A DNA stretch of 64,000 nucleotides from Corylus avellana (GCF_901000735.1 NC_081541.1:34366060-34430059); one strand, 5' to 3'; positions 38,559-50,776 are shown, counted from the first letter of the stretch. The notes: a model not told the origin generated them from the letters alone. Translations and numbers: made by a program.

Positions 38559-38600
38559 TATTTTATTTTTTATTTTTTATTTTTTATTTTTTATTTTTTT
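38559..38600. repeat. (TTTTTAT)n minisatellite inside element 2
   Basis: Five to six heptamer-like units of tattttt in the 3' untranslated part of element 2. Confidence 0.8.
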
Positions 38601-39060
38601 GGAAAATGGTGGAATTTTTTGGAGCTAGGTTCAACTAACGAGTTGGTCAAGTGGCAAGATTCTACACTGCCTATCTTCCAAACAAAATGTTTTCTCCAAA
38701 TTTCCAAACATATAACAAAAATCTAAACCTAATGGGGGCAAAAAGTGCACAATTTCGAACATGAGAAAAACTAACTCTTACTCCTTTAACAGTCTTCAGA
38801 AAAACAAGGTATATCAGAAACATATGGAGCAATAGATGTAAATTGCAGAAATATTGACCCCACTCATATGTAAAATATTCATTTGAGCACAAGACATGAA
38901 AAACTGAGTATCTAACAATTAAAACAATCTAAAAGAATAAAAAATAATCAAAGAAAATAAAAACAAAGCAAACAAAAATTAAGAAAAAATTACCCTAGAA
39001 CAGCTATAGACAAATATCAATATGCTCAATTTCTAGGCATGGTCTATGTGCCCACCTAAT

Positions 39061-40900
39061 CTAGGTGAGTCCATTACCACTCCCCCTCAATGGGTGAATG
39101 GTATTAATCTTCTTGATCCAAACTTTCTTCACATCAGGGACAACTGTGTGACTCTTATCCAAGACATCTAACCGTGTTACTACGTCTCTCATCATGTTGA
39201 ATAATTTCTCATAACTATTTCTAGAATGGAAATATTCTCTTTTAGGCTCATGACTGTTAAGCTGAAAACACTTAGGACGAATATGTCCAAACTTACCACA
39301 GTTATGACACGTAGGAATAAACCTTTGAGAAGGTTGGTTCCTTAACATATGCATACTTTTCGACTTAGAACTAGACATATAGGAATCAGTTAGAGTTCCC
39401 TTACCTTTTCCACCTTTGGAAATTTAAGGAGAAATTACCTTCTTTTCAGCCAAGCTATCTTCTTTGTTCACTGGTTTCATAAAAATCATCTTTGAAGAAG
39501 AAGCAACATTAGTAGATAAAATAGCAGATTTATCAAAACCCAATCCAGTTCTATCAAACAAATGTTTCTGATTATGTAGCATTTGATTTAGCTTTTCACT
39601 AGAGAATTTTGTTAAATGATTCTTTGATTCATTCAGTTCATTCTCTAAGGATTTCACTTTGGCAATTAGCATTTTATTTTCAGACATCAAAGTATTATGA
39701 GTAGCAAGAGAATCAGTTAAGGTGACAGAAAGTTGATCATTTTCAAGATTAACCTCATTGAGTTTCTTCAATTGCTGCTTATTCAGCTTTTTCAGTTTAG
39801 TGTATTCCACAAAGAGATTATTATAAGCATTTTGCAAATCATCTTCTTCTTCCGAATCATTATCGGACACACCTTGTTTGTCTTGAGAATTACACTCACT
39901 ATTCTCATGTTCACTCTCATAACTAACTCCAAATGCTAAGTAATTAACTCCCTGTTCAGCATCGTCCTTATCTGACTCATCACTTTGAGTCACATTAAAT
40001 GCCTTGCCATTTGACTTTCTCAAGTTAGCACAGTCAACACGAATGTGTCCATGTCCTCCACATTCGTGACACTTGATACCTTTAGGTGACTTTCCTTTCT
40101 CAACATTCTCATTTCTAGATTTTTCAGAAAATTGTGAATTGCTATTTCTAAGATTTCCTTTCTTGGCTCTAAAGAATTTCCTAAACTTCTTAGCAAACAT
40201 AGCAATTTCTTCCTCATTTCCAGAATCCTCATCAGATGAACCACAAGAGTCAACCTTAACATTTTTTTGCCTTAAGAGCAATATTTTTGGTGTTCTTGTG
40301 TTTAGGAAGAATTAGCTCAAAGGTCTGAAGGGAACCTACAAGTTCTTCTACTCTCATAGTATCTAAGTCCTTGCTCTGTTGTATAGCAGCAATTTGGGGA
40401 ATAAACCTCTCAAGCAAAGATCTTAAGATTTTTTTCACCACTTTAGCATCATCCATTTTCTTTCCCAAATTAATGGTAGAGTTTCTAATGACACTAAGCT
40501 TTGAATAGAATTCATCAAAAGTTTCATCTTCCTGCATTCTAATCTCCTCAAACTGAGAAACCAACATTTGAATTTTTGAAGTTCTAACAACCTTAGTTCC
40601 TTCATGTGTGAGTTCTAAAGTTTCCCAGGCTTCCTTAGCTATTTCACATCTAGAAATTCTAGAAAATTCCTCATTTGAAACAGAGATGTAAATAGCATTT
40701 ATAGCTTTGTCATTCGTAGTAGCATTATTCTTTTCCTCTGTTGTCCATTCAGCTATTGCTTTTTCTGGACGTGTCCATCCAGATTCGACAATATGCCAAA
40801 CATTAATGGATTTAAAATATGCTCTCATACGAATTTTCCAAAGCGTATAATTTGTTCCGTCAAAGACGGGAAGAGAATTAGGAGCAACAGTATGAGACAT
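39061..40900 (-). pseudogene. Copia gag of element 2 with two zinc knuckles, frameshifted
   Basis: Starts MSHTVAPNSLPVFDGTNY at 40900, with the UBN2-type capsid region. The first frame ends at 40256. A one-base shift at an A7 run (about 40263-40270) leads into the frame 40281-39424, which has CHECGGHGHIRVDC and a long coiled-coil region (KLKKLNKQQLKKLNEVNLE). A third piece (39378-39061) has CHNCGKFGHIRPKC and ends HPLRGSGNGLT-stop, just where protease would be expected. It is closely related to the element-1 gag. Confidence 0.85.
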
Positions 40901-41845
40901 TTGATATGGAGTTTCGGATCACACTCAGGAAATAAATCCTTCACAGAGTGAACCCGCTCTGATACCAATTGAAAATTCTAAAACGACTCCAATTATCACC
41001 TACTCACACGTCTAGGAGTTTTACAGAAAATATCCAGAAAAGAGATCTAACTTAGCAGTTAAAAATCAACCAAATACTGATATGAAATATGCAATCAAGA
41101 ACACAGAAATTTGGTTACGAAGAGGAAATCATTTAGAGAACTCTCTAAATGTAAAACCTCTCCGGGGCAGCCAAACTCAGGAAATCAATTCACTATATAG
41201 AAGAATAAGGAATACAAGAAGAATAACAAAACCTTTGACTCTTCCTTGCACACGACAAGTGACCCACTTGACTTCTACCTCAGTAGCCCTTTCCAGAACA
41301 TCTGGCACGATTCTTCTAAAAGATTTCCTTTCACCGGAACTCCGCTTGGCTTCACGTATTTTCTCTTCAACAATAATCTAGAACAAATTCTCTCTCTCTA
41401 AGCACCCAGATATTTGCTCAATAAAATACGTACTGTAAATGTAGCAAAATCGTGTTTAAATAGAAAATAACCCTAATAAGTCACCCAGGTCCGGACCCTG
41501 CAGATCTGAGGTCCGGACATGCCTCATAAAATGCACTTTCGGGAACTGGGGTCCGGACCCGGGGAATTGAGGTCCGGACCCTGCTTGAAAAATCAAGTTT
41601 CTGGAAATGGGGTCCGGACCCGGCTTCTGGAGGTCCGGACCCGGACTGTCCAGTCTTCATCAACAACTCCGATCGATGGGCGTTTGTGGTCCGATTGAGC
41701 TGAAATTTTGCAGGGACGTTCATAACACATGAATCTACATTATGAACGGTGGAGATTGGATTCTGAGTATTCTATATCAGTGTTTGAGCCGTGAACAGTA
41801 GCATCTGCATTTTGGAACTGAATTAAGCCAACACAAGAACTAACA

Positions 41846-42819
41846 CCATCCTTCGCTTCAAGGCCTGCTTTCTCAATACTTCAAATCAATATATTTATAT
41901 CTTTATACTTTAAAGTATTACCTATGTATATATTCATAAATACTTTACATCATTCTGTATATATGAATATAGATGGCAGTGATTATTAGCAGGTCAATGG
42001 CATGAGTGTAGGCAGAAACTATATATTAAGATTTTACTAGGACAACCCTGCTTACACGTTAACAGAGAGGGCTGGGTTTCAAAATATAAGCATAACTTGT
42101 TCCCACGAGACAAAGTAGGTGTGAGATACGGCAGCACGTGAAGGGGTTAACAAAATTCTTTCTTTTCCATTACAAGACAACACGGCAACCAAGGCAAAAA
42201 TACTAGAATTTTGACTCACACTAGTGCTCTGAAACCATACCTGACACACGCTGAGGATTGTGTGAATGAATTGCAGGGAGAGCGACCTGAGGAGATTAAG
42301 TGAGGCGGAATAAATTTTTTCAGAGCTTGTCTTATTTGGTTAAATATAATACTTTTTTTTCTTATCTGGGGCTGCTCTGTTTGTGATGGTGTTGGTGTTG
42401 GTGTTGGTGTTGTTGGGTTGGTTTTAAAAGGGTAAAGAGTGGGGCCGTGGGGGGCACGAGTTGAAGGCCTTGCATTTTGAAGTCAAATATTTTACATTTT
42501 CTTTTATATGGGCTCATTTTGGAGCAAGCCTAATGTGGTATATGAACCTATATGCTTGTTAAATAGTGCATATAAAGTTTAATTCTAGGGTTGAGTTGGT
42601 AGAATTCGATGTTGGAATTGAGAGATTAAAGGTCTCGTTCAAATGAGAATGTACATCAAGTTTTTACAAAGTTTCTTGTTGTGCATTCACTTGTGAGGTT
42701 TGTGTCCTACATTAAGAAAGTATAAAGAAAAAGAGTGATTAATATACCCGAGTGAACCCAAACCCATTAATTTAGGCTTTTAGGCTAAAAGTGGTGTCCT
42801 AATATGTATATGAACTTAC
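41846..42819. other. Spacer with duplicated block and (GGTGTT)n
   Basis: 42070-42225 matches 34985-35130. A hexamer repeat (gtgttg)n lies at about 42387-42413. 42240-42360 (gagagcgacctgaggag) has no recognisable coding continuation. No gene seen. Confidence 0.5.
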
Positions 42820-43390
42820 TTTTGTTTGACTCATTTGGTGTCTCTCTCCCTAACATTTTTGAATGCCTCAATCGCAGCCATGAACAAATCCAATTCGAAT
42901 GTAGTCAATCTTAAAGGCACTTCCAGAATATCTTGATTGTAGTCTCATTTGAATGAGAGGAGCTTAGAATGCCTCGATTGAAGTGTCATTTGAAGCTTAT
43001 TCGATCCCCGCTTGAGAAAATTGTGAAACCCTAAATCTCATTCGAACGAGATTGTGGCAGATTGTCGACGTAGTCTAAAAACTTCAGTGTTCTCCCCGTC
43101 TATATAAGTTTCGTGAGGCAAGACTTTCTTAGGACCTATAGACTATTTTTCATTGTTCTTAGAGAGGTTTCTAAACACCATTGAGCCTAAACAGATTTGG
43201 TTCATCTCCTTATTTTCATCAATCAAACCATATAAAAATCTCCAGTTATTAGAGTTTTGGGTTGTAATGGACAAAATTTGTTCGTAAAGGTGCTTCCTGT
43301 AGAAGATGGCTAGAGATTCTGGAGTTATTGAGGTGGGAGGTGAATAAGTCGTTTGCCGATGTTACGAATTAAGTCTTGGGAGTTACAAAT
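42820..43390. repeat. Segmental duplication, copy 2 (paralogue of 35930-36484)
   Basis: Near-identical order and sequence to 35930-36484, including the sequence up to gggagttacaaat where the TRIM is inserted. Non-coding. Confidence 0.7.
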
Positions 43391-43717
43391 TATTGGGGTT
43401 ATCCCACATCGATTGTAGAAGGGACTGGTGGTCACTTTATTAGTGTAAGGGAAAACCTCGCATCTTGAGCTAGCTTTTGTGGTTGAGAGAGGCATAAGGT
43501 CACCCAACACTAGTATCAGAGCCCATGTTTACCAACAAATCTCGGCCCAATAGTCCACGGGAGAAACGGAGTGTCACTGCTCCGACCCAGGGCCTGATGT
43601 GTGAGGAAAAGATTGTTGGAGTTATCCCACATTGGGTGGTCACTTTATAAGTGTGAGGGAACTCCTCACCTCTTGAGTTAGCTTTTAGGGTTGAGATAGG
43701 CCCAAGACCACCCAACA
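43391..43717 (+). mobile_element. TRIM, two-LTR form, at the paralogous site
   Basis: LTRs at 43391-43509 (first bases mutated to TATTGG) and 43614-43717 (104 bp, with a 15-bp internal deletion). The interior has a decayed TAGTATCAGAGCCC. Right flank CAAAC; left flank CAAAT. Same family and same target as 36490-37055. Confidence 0.85.
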
Positions 43718-44640
43718 CAAACTATAACACAAGTTTTCTATAATAAATATCTTTGAACTTGGTTAACCCTTAGAGTGGCTTTACTTCTTAAGAATTCGTC
43801 AAAATGTTTGCACATTGTCACTGAATCTTTTTGTCTTATATATTTTTGCTTATATTTGTTGTGGTAACTATTGACTATGATAGTAATTGTAGATTGATAA
43901 TTGTTTTATATAGTCAATTGGATTAGTAAATCAGATTTTTTAGTAATCATTGTCCTGAAGTCTTTGTTGAGCTGTCTTATCTTTTATTTTTATTTTTATT
44001 TTTTATTTTGTGTTCTCTTTGTCTCTTTTGATGTACTTAATAGTCACTTAAAATCTCTGAACAACCACGTGTTTTGAGAAAGCTTCCCAAATTTCAAAAA
44101 CACTCAATTTCATCTCTTAAACTTTCAATTTGATACAATTAACCCAACTCCATCAATTTTTGCCATTAAACCATAACGAAAAACACTAAAAATATCAAAT
44201 TACCCTTTAATTCTCGTTTTTTTAATTTTTAATTTGAAATTAAGGGTAAATTTGAAATTTTAAAAAGATTCAGAGGTATAAAGGTCATTTCATCACTTTT
44301 AACGTTCAAAAACTAACGGAAAGAAGTAGATTACATTAAATTAAAAGTTTGAAAGGTAAAATTGAAAGGTTTGAAACAGCTTTTTGCGACTAATATGGCT
44401 AGTTTGGTTTATTGTGGAGGCACTCTTGACCTGCCAAAAGGTTAGCGAGATCATCTCATTTAGAAGCCACAATTATCTCTTAGCAAATGCAAAGTTTTTT
44501 TTTTTTTTTTTTTTGATGTTAGCAAATGTAAAGTTAAAGTCCATGAATGGGACATAACTACCTATAATATCTTTTGTCTTCTGGAAAAATTATTAAGTTA
44601 GTCCTAACATTAATCTCTCTTAAGTTGAAGTCTGTGGGGT
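43718..44640. repeat. Segmental duplication, continuation (paralogue of 23035-24150)
   Basis: Order of motifs matches 23035-24150 and, up to the gap, 37061-37330: aactataacacaag, ggattagtaaatcagatttt, aaactttcaatttgat and gtccatgaatgggacat. Non-coding. Confidence 0.7.
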
Positions 44641-44989
44641 TTATTATGAAATTACAAACTTACCCTAACCAACCTCAAAGATTGGAACTCTCTTTGTACC
44701 CAAACCTCCTCGTCTCCTTGGGGTCATTAAAGTCAACTTGAAGTTCTTTCTGTTGTTTCCTTTAGTTGGTGTAATTAGGATTCTGAGTGGATTCTGGATA
44801 GTAGGTAAGCAACTTGGTATGGCTTATATTTATGTGGTGACTTGTGAGCAACCTCAGAGGACATGTGACCTTCAAGCCTCATCTCTACATCTCTCTCATT
44901 AATGCATCAACCTTCTCAGCCACTCATTATCATCTCTTTGATCTTCCTTTTTTATATCCATTATCCATCTGCCTGTAAATTAACAATTC
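44641..44989. other. Spacer, no gene seen
   Basis: Mixed-composition DNA without a long frame, repeat partner or recognisable element. Confidence 0.4.
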
Positions 44990-46320
44990 ATTTCCTGTAA
45001 ATTAACATTATCCATCTGCCTTTGGCAACTATCAAGCATCTTATTCACAGGCACACAGATATTTTCTTGTGTACTATCAAATTACTCCTTAAAGTATGTT
45101 CCGTCATCAAATCGCTCACGCCATTAGTTTAAACGGGTGAGCAATTTGATAACGGAGCATACCTTAAAGGAGTGATTTGATCAAAAGTTCAAACAAGAAA
45201 CTGGGAGATTTTAGTTAAACAAAAGCAACTGGGGAGAAGTTTCCATTTGCATATATGACATAATAATGTATAGAGAGAGTCATATTTAATGGAAAAAGAA
45301 AAAAAGCATCATACTCTAGTAATTTAAAGTATAGAGTCCTCTTCTTCCCTCCTGAACCTCTGTTGCCTGGCAATGAAAGCCTCCACGTTGTGCTGGAACT
45401 CCTTGTTGCTCATTGTTGGGAAAATTGATAATTAATTGGCAACCAATTTTCTACCAACCCTTTATGCGAAAGACAAGTTTGAAAAGAAAACACACGAGAA
45501 TACACACCAATCACACACGTACACAAAGAGTTTACGTGGTTTGGCAATATGCCTACGTCCACAGGGCGTGATCCGCTCTCCTTATTGAGAATTATTGAGT
45601 ACAATGGTATAAGCCTAAACCGCTTAAGTTTAATATCTCAAACCCAAGCCCTTAACCCCTTGTACACCCCACTCAACTGTCCCTCTCAAATACCCAGTAA
45701 AGAAAAACTCTCTACACTTTGTAAATAATTTGGATTTTCCGGATCTTCACTTAACCAAGGACCGTATGTCCTTTTATAGAGGCTTAATCACGAAAAAAGA
45801 GGATAAACAATTCTAATCCAATTGCTACTGGGAAAACGAAACCATTATGAATACAAAGTCTTTTCTATGACGAAGATAAACATTGCAGCCCACATGTTTA
45901 TCCACGTAAGTTTTCTCCAAAAATTCAATTCCCAGTTGTTCTTGGACTCCTTTTAAAACTAACCTTATCCTCTTATAGATAAATATGACTTGAACCCACC
46001 AACTTGAATATTGGTATTTTCCAGCAATTATCTTCACATTTATTGACAATTTGAGCCATTATCAATAATTCATCACAGGATATGAACTTTTCGCCAATTC
46101 CTCACAAGAATGGCTGCTATTCCTGCTTATCTCTGTCTGCTGATGTCGAAGAACACGGCGAGATTTCTCACGCACCCGGTTGGTTGAACTCTGAGAGTAA
46201 CTCTGACTCCTCCACTGTACTGTCCTCGTATGTGGTGTGCTTGTGAAGGTACCAGGTTGTCTCGTCTGGGTGAACTTTTTGATTCTTCTCAGAGTTCTTG
46301 ATGATCTCCAAGGCCTCTGT
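44990..46320 (-). pseudogene. DUF4408/DUF761-type gene fragment split by an LTR
   Basis: 44990-45413 and 46078-46320 match 47390-47765 and 47766-48010 of the intact neighbour, covering the 3' flank and the C-terminal ~120 codons. The piece encoding MSNEEFQ is separated from the upstream SRS/KSSY region by 664 bp. At 46320 homology breaks off and SABATH intron sequence begins, so the membrane-spanning N-terminal half is missing. Confidence 0.85.
45414..46077 (-). mobile_element. Probable solo LTR in the DUF4408 pseudogene
   Basis: 664-bp insertion bounded by TGTTGGG and CACA (TG...CA). It contains acgtggtttggcaatatgcc and cctacgtccacagg, motifs common in plant LTRs. On the minus strand a TATAAAAG lies near 45770. 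A clean target duplication is not seen; about 10 bases of the gene are missing at the right edge, so the ends are approximate. Confidence 0.6.
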
Positions 46321-46372
46321 TTTTTCTAAGCAAATAAGATTAGGGTACAAGGAATCAAAAAACCGAAAATTG

Positions 46373-46595
46373 GGGAGCTGCTTGGATGCACCTCTACAAT
46401 GCTCTCTTCTAGTATTGGCTTTGCCTTAAAGAAAAGTAAGGAAACAAATGACTAAAAACATTGAAAACAAATTTGGTGTATGCATGCGATAGAAAGAGAG
46501 AGAGAGAAAGAGAGAGGAACTTGAATGAGTGAGTTGCTGGGATTGCTAGTTTCTCCCTCTCCTCCATTCATGCACAGAATTTGATCTACTTCCAT
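46373..46595 (-). pseudogene. SABATH methyltransferase fragment (SABATH-3), exon 1 and start of exon 2
   Basis: Exon 1 (46595-46521) encodes MEVDQILCMNGGEGETS and NSLIQ. Intron 1 follows, then about 60 bases of exon 2 (KAKPILEESIVEVHPSSS-like) to 46373. There it joins sequence like SABATH intron 2 (46320-46372, matching 11385-11432). An internal deletion has removed most of exon 2. Confidence 0.85.
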
Positions 46596-46960
46596 GGCCT
46601 CTCTGTGAAAGATTTTGTGAAGCTCTGTTTGGTTAACTTAACCAAAAACAGAGTAGTTCATTTGTGTATATATATAAATATATATAGCCAAAGTGCAGAG
46701 AGTCTTTTACAATGAGCAACACGAAAGGAAAGAAATTGAAGAAACTTCTGCTGCTTCTGTGACTGTCACATGAAACAAAGTCACCAGTTGGAGCTGTTGT
46801 CTATTAGCATGAAACACGGATATAAAAAGGCTGCTGTCACACGATGCATGGAGAGCTGTTTGGTCGAAAATCTTGTCTACCATCCTCACATGAGTTGCCC
46901 ATATCACATGACACGTGTAAGAAAGGTATTGCACGGCCCCGCCCCTCATCCTCTTTTGGT
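46596..46960 (-). promoter_or_regulatory. SABATH-3 promoter remnant
   Basis: Matches the SABATH-1 upstream region (19500-19785) in order, including a tatatatata run near 46660-46690 and gctgttgtctattagcatga. It shows the ancestral SABATH promoter that SABATH-2 lacks. Confidence 0.6.
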
Positions 46961-47669
46961 TCTCAAGACAATTTCTTGGCTCTCATGCTTCATTTTTTCT
47001 TCAAATTTAGTTGCAGGTCTATATGTGGTGTCCACTACGCCTTTATTGTTGAATAAAAATAAAAATTGGTGGAAGAGATTTAAGATAGTGGTATGTTATA
47101 ATATGCTTTTTTGTAGATGAAAAATCTAGTAAAGTGTTTAGAAGGCCTGAGCATTGTCGGCTGTTCTTTGAAATCAGCATATGGAATATTACAGAAACTT
47201 GGCATATAAATATCAGCATAATACGACCAATAGGAAACTTGGCATCGAAGCATGTGAATTAGCATATTACAGAATTTAGAATTCATGCCTCCCACTGTGG
47301 CATATTTTTCTCTTATCCAGAAGAAAAATGGCATCATCTCTAGAACTTAGAAATTCTCTTATTCGCATATCAAATCTCCAACACTCCTGTAAATTAACAT
47401 TATCCATCTGCCTTTGGCACCCATCAAGCATCTTATTCACAAAGAGAGATTATTTTCTTGTGTACTATCAAATCACTCCTTAAAGTATGTTCCGTCATCA
47501 AATCGCTCACCCTACGATCAAAAGTTCAAACAAGAAACTGGAAGATTTTAATTAAACAAAAGCAACTGGGGAGGGGAGAAGTTTCCATTTGCATATATGA
47601 CATAATAATGTACAGAGAGAGTCATATTTAATGGAAAAAAAAAAAAAAAAGCATCATACTCTTAGTAAT
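46961..47669. other. Spacer and 3' flank of the DUF4408 gene
   Basis: 47390-47669 duplicates 44990-45330. The rest is AT-rich without a supported gene. Confidence 0.5.
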
Positions 47670-48314
47670 TTAAAGTACAGAGTCCTCTTCTTCCCTCCTG
47701 AACCTCTGTTGCCTGGCAATGAAAGCCTCCACCTTGCGCTGGAACTCCTCGTTGCTCATTTCATCCTCTGGATATGAACTTTTCGCCAATTCCTCACAAG
47801 AACGGCTGCTATTCCTGCATATCTCTGTCCGCTGATGTCGAAGAACATGGCGAGATTTCTCACACACCTGGTTGGTTGAGCTCTGCGAATAACTCTGAGT
47901 CCTCCTGTAATCCTTAACTGTACTCACCTCGTATGTGGGGTGCTTGTGAAGGTACCAGGTTGTCTCATCTGGGTGAACTTTCTGATTCTTCTCAGTGTTC
48001 TTGATGATCTCCTCGCAGAGATCGAAACCCGGCGTCTTTCTCCCGGACTTTGCAAAAAGAGTGATGACTATAGCATTTCCAACAACAAAAACGAAGCCAG
48101 GACTAGCCAAGACGACTGTCAGGTTCCGGAAATAGCCGCCGGAGTTCTTGACAGCAAGTGGGAGTTGCATGGAAAGCCTGGAAATCAAGAGAAGAACAAC
48201 GCATACCTCGATTACCCGGAACAAGTTTGCTATCTTTTGAAGCTGGCGATGCTTTAGCTTCGCGTTTGCCTTCTCAACTTTGATGTTGTAGAAATTGAAT
48301 GAATCCATTTGCAT
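47670..48314 (-). CDS. DUF4408/DUF761-type membrane protein, intact single-exon gene
   Basis: 214 aa from the ATG at 48312-48314 (MQMDSFNF). An upstream in-frame Met 7 codons earlier is less likely because the paralogue at 54245-54889 starts with MQMDSLNF. Two hydrophobic segments follow a short basic N-terminus (KANAKLKHRQLQK): about 30-50 (VIEVCVVLLLISRL) and 60-82 (VLASPGFVFVVGNAIVITLF). The C-terminal half is polar, with SQSSTNQVCEKS and a terminal SNEEFQRKVEAFIARQQRFR that resembles the DUF761 tail. Plant proteins of this layout are uncharacterised; no function is claimed. No introns are apparent and the frame is open throughout. Confidence 0.85.
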   Translation of the reverse strand: MQMDSFNFYNIKVEKANAKLKHRQLQKIANLFRVIEVCVVLLLISRLSMQLPLAVKNSGGYFRNLTVVLASPGFVFVVGNAIVITLFAKSGRKTPGFDLCEEIIKNTEKNQKVHPDETTWYLHKHPTYEVSTVKDYRRTQSYSQSSTNQVCEKSRHVLRHQRTEICRNSSRSCEELAKSSYPEDEMSNEEFQRKVEAFIARQQRFRREEEDSVL

Positions 48315-48703
48315 ATAGGACTTGAAAGACACCACAGCCGAATGTTTTTTCCTTTGTTTTTTTTTTTCTCCTTTTTGGAGTTTTCACTCGAAAGGGAGTT
48401 CGGTTTTCATCAAAGCTTCATGTGCAACCATTTGTCTGAACAGAGAAAAGAGAAAAACTGCTTCCATTAGAGAAGTCAATAAGGCAGATTTGAGGTTTCG
48501 GAGCATTGAGACAGAGGATTAAAAGGCAGCAAAGGCCTCACTGGAAAATAGAGATAGACAGAGGAAACAGAGTGAACTATATTGCTCTGTTTTGTTCGAC
48601 AGGGGATATTAGAAATAGAGGAAACAGAGTGAACTTTGTTCACTCTGTTTGTTCAACAGGGGATAGATATTGTTCTCGAGCTCTTTGTGTTTTGTGGGTT
48701 TGC

Positions 48704-48711
48704 TATTTATA
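48704..48711 (-). promoter_or_regulatory. TATA box of the DUF4408 gene
   Basis: TATAAATA on the minus strand, about 390 bases upstream of the ATG, with a matching box upstream of the paralogue. The leader between contains a duplicated piece (gaggaaacagagtgaac at about 48562 and 48620). Confidence 0.6.
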
Positions 48712-49941
48712 GGGGGGTAGAATATATGCTTTTTAACTTTTTCTTTTATTCCATTTTGTTTGCTTTATTTCTTCCTTCAACCACTCTTGAAGACTATTTT
48801 CCATGCAAGTGTTGTTACTTTTGTACATTGGTTTTAATATGTTTTCTTAGTGAACTATTTACCATAGTTGTGTGATTGTAATTAAATATTTACGATTCGA
48901 CTATGTTTTTTTTTTTTTGTATTTCCTCCATCTATTTTTTTTTCTTATAAATATGGTCATTTGTATTATAAATATATATTCAAGTCAATATCACAAGATG
49001 TAACTTTACCAGGCTCTTTCTTAATGGTAGACATAATTGAGATTGTAGGGAATTCCTACAATTGTGAGAGGCCTCCAATACGGCCAATGTGCCCGAACAC
49101 CTGCTCGGACAGGGGAATTGTAGCCAATTTCGATCCGTTATATCCTATTCATAAATTGAACAATCAAAACTTATTAAACACAAGCCATGATCATAATTCA
49201 TAAATGACTAAAAGCTTTTATGATTACAGGAAATAAAAAAGCAGATTATGTATGTTTAAGACTTATCTAAAACTTTTCTCTTATATTTCTAGTGAGACAT
49301 GACAAAATTGGCAAGGAAACAAGACAACCGGCAACAATATCATGCAGAAGACTTATTTCTTACTCACTAAGAAAACACCATTTTCTCTTTCTTTGTTTCA
49401 AACTTTCACCCTTACTTGCCTTTCAGTTACTCTCTTTTTTTCTTTTTCCAATAAGATTCAGTTTGCCCATATGACTTAATGTTTCTTCCAAGATACCCAC
49501 CAATAATAGAGTGCAGCTGTTTGCCTTATGACACTTTTGAAAGAATCTGTTCAAAATTAGGTTTTAGTGTTGCCTTGTCTGGCTGTCTTTTTTGAGTTCA
49601 GTTGAGACCACAAGCGATTAAGATAAAAAGGTTGCACTGTTCTTATCTTCTAAATGAAGGTGCCACACAAGGTGATATAATGGTAGATTATAGGAAGTTG
49701 TATTCAAATTGGACAAAGTTTTAAAAATGCATGTCAGAATTACGTGTTTTAAAGAAAGACGTCAATCTAATAGTGACTCTCTTTCGCTGCATATAATGGT
49801 GTCCATATCATAACACCATTAGATTTATGAAATCTATTTTGAACCGTAAAATGGATTCCTTCCGTTTCATTTCACCTATTCCTTTCGTGAAGAATATTTT
49901 CCATTATCAGTAAATTGGAAGTCATTAATGGTTTGCACTTA
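48712..49941. other. Spacer between DUF4408 and defensin genes
   Basis: AT-rich. 49300-49490 resembles 55740-55860 and 61790-61930, marking the repeated gene-pair unit. No supported gene. Confidence 0.5.
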
Positions 49942-50175
49942 GAGCCTATTTAGGATTGCGTTTGAGAAATAGAGTTTTTAAGTCAAAAAGAGCTTTTGGG
50001 CAAAAACTTCATTTTCAAGCTTTTGCCAAAAGTGCGTTTTAGCCATTTTTAGGCTTTTTGGACTTTTAAAAGTGTTTTTAATTTTTTTTACCAAATGAGT
50101 ACTTTTTTCTTCAAACGGGCTTTTTGAGTGTTAAAAGTACTTTTAGGACCCTCAAACGCAATCTCAAACATGCTC
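49942..50175. mobile_element. 234-bp Tourist-like MITE
   Basis: Inverted ends gagcctatttaggattgcg / cgcaatctcaaacatgctc, with 3-bp TTA duplications at 49939-49941 and 50176-50178, as expected for PIF/Harbinger-derived elements. Internal ttttaaaagtgttttt and aaaagtacttttagg stretches are self-complementary. Confidence 0.8.
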
Positions 50176-50776
50176 TTAATTGAAGTTATTTTAAAATTTT
50201 TCGTCTTTCCAGAACCATAATGAGAATCCCCAAACTGGATAAACATTGTAAATGAATGAAATTTGGAAAATTATCCTAAAGCAAACAAAAAATCCTATAA
50301 AAATGCCTAAACCTTATGAACAGTCAAGATAACAATATCCCTAGTACAAAACAAAAATATCACTAAAGAAGAAATTACAGATCCCACAGAAGGACAACAA
50401 CTCAAATAAGCCCTCACACCCCTCAATCAAAGAAAAAACAAAACAACAAGTGAACTAATCAGCAACAACCGGCCATGCAAGGCTAATTACAAACATACAG
50501 AGAAAGCAAGAAATCACTACCACTAATATTATAACAAAGTTTTTCTCCAAACGGGATTAAAGCAACTTTTTCCAACAGAGTCTATCGAGTTGACACCTAT
50601 CCTTAAAATAACGTGAAAATCAATCACATTACTCCAATGACAACAATGTTTCTTCAATCTCGTTTGAAGGAAAACTTTGTTCATAATATTATCAAAGGAT
50701 CTGCAAGATATAATCAACCCTAGAAGATGTATTTAGAGACCCAAATAAAGACTTGGTCTTGGCTCTGATCATGTAC

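Larger units (their letters stand above)
37431..41845 (-). mobile_element. Sirevirus-like copia element 2, internally deleted, minus strand
   Basis: The 5' LTR is 40970-41845 (876 bp; TGTTAGTTC... to TTTTCA on the minus strand). The primer site TGGTATCAGAGC is at 40967-40956 and gag at 40900-39061. The 3' LTR is visible from 37732 down to 37431, where the gap cuts it. The interior is only 3.2 kb and has no protease, integrase, reverse transcriptase or RNase H, so it is non-autonomous. Five minus-strand AGGGGGAG tracts (39087, 38444, 38013, 37955, 37746 region) precede the 3' LTR; multiple polypurine tracts have been reported for Sireviruses. The LTRs carry ggtccggacc palindromes, six in the 5' LTR at 41485-41645. 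The 5' flank is ccatc; the mate is hidden. Confidence 0.88.

Noticed and set aside
45825..46049. 74-aa frame within the LTR in the DUF4408 pseudogene
   Set aside because: Lies wholly inside the LTR insertion and has no coding signature.
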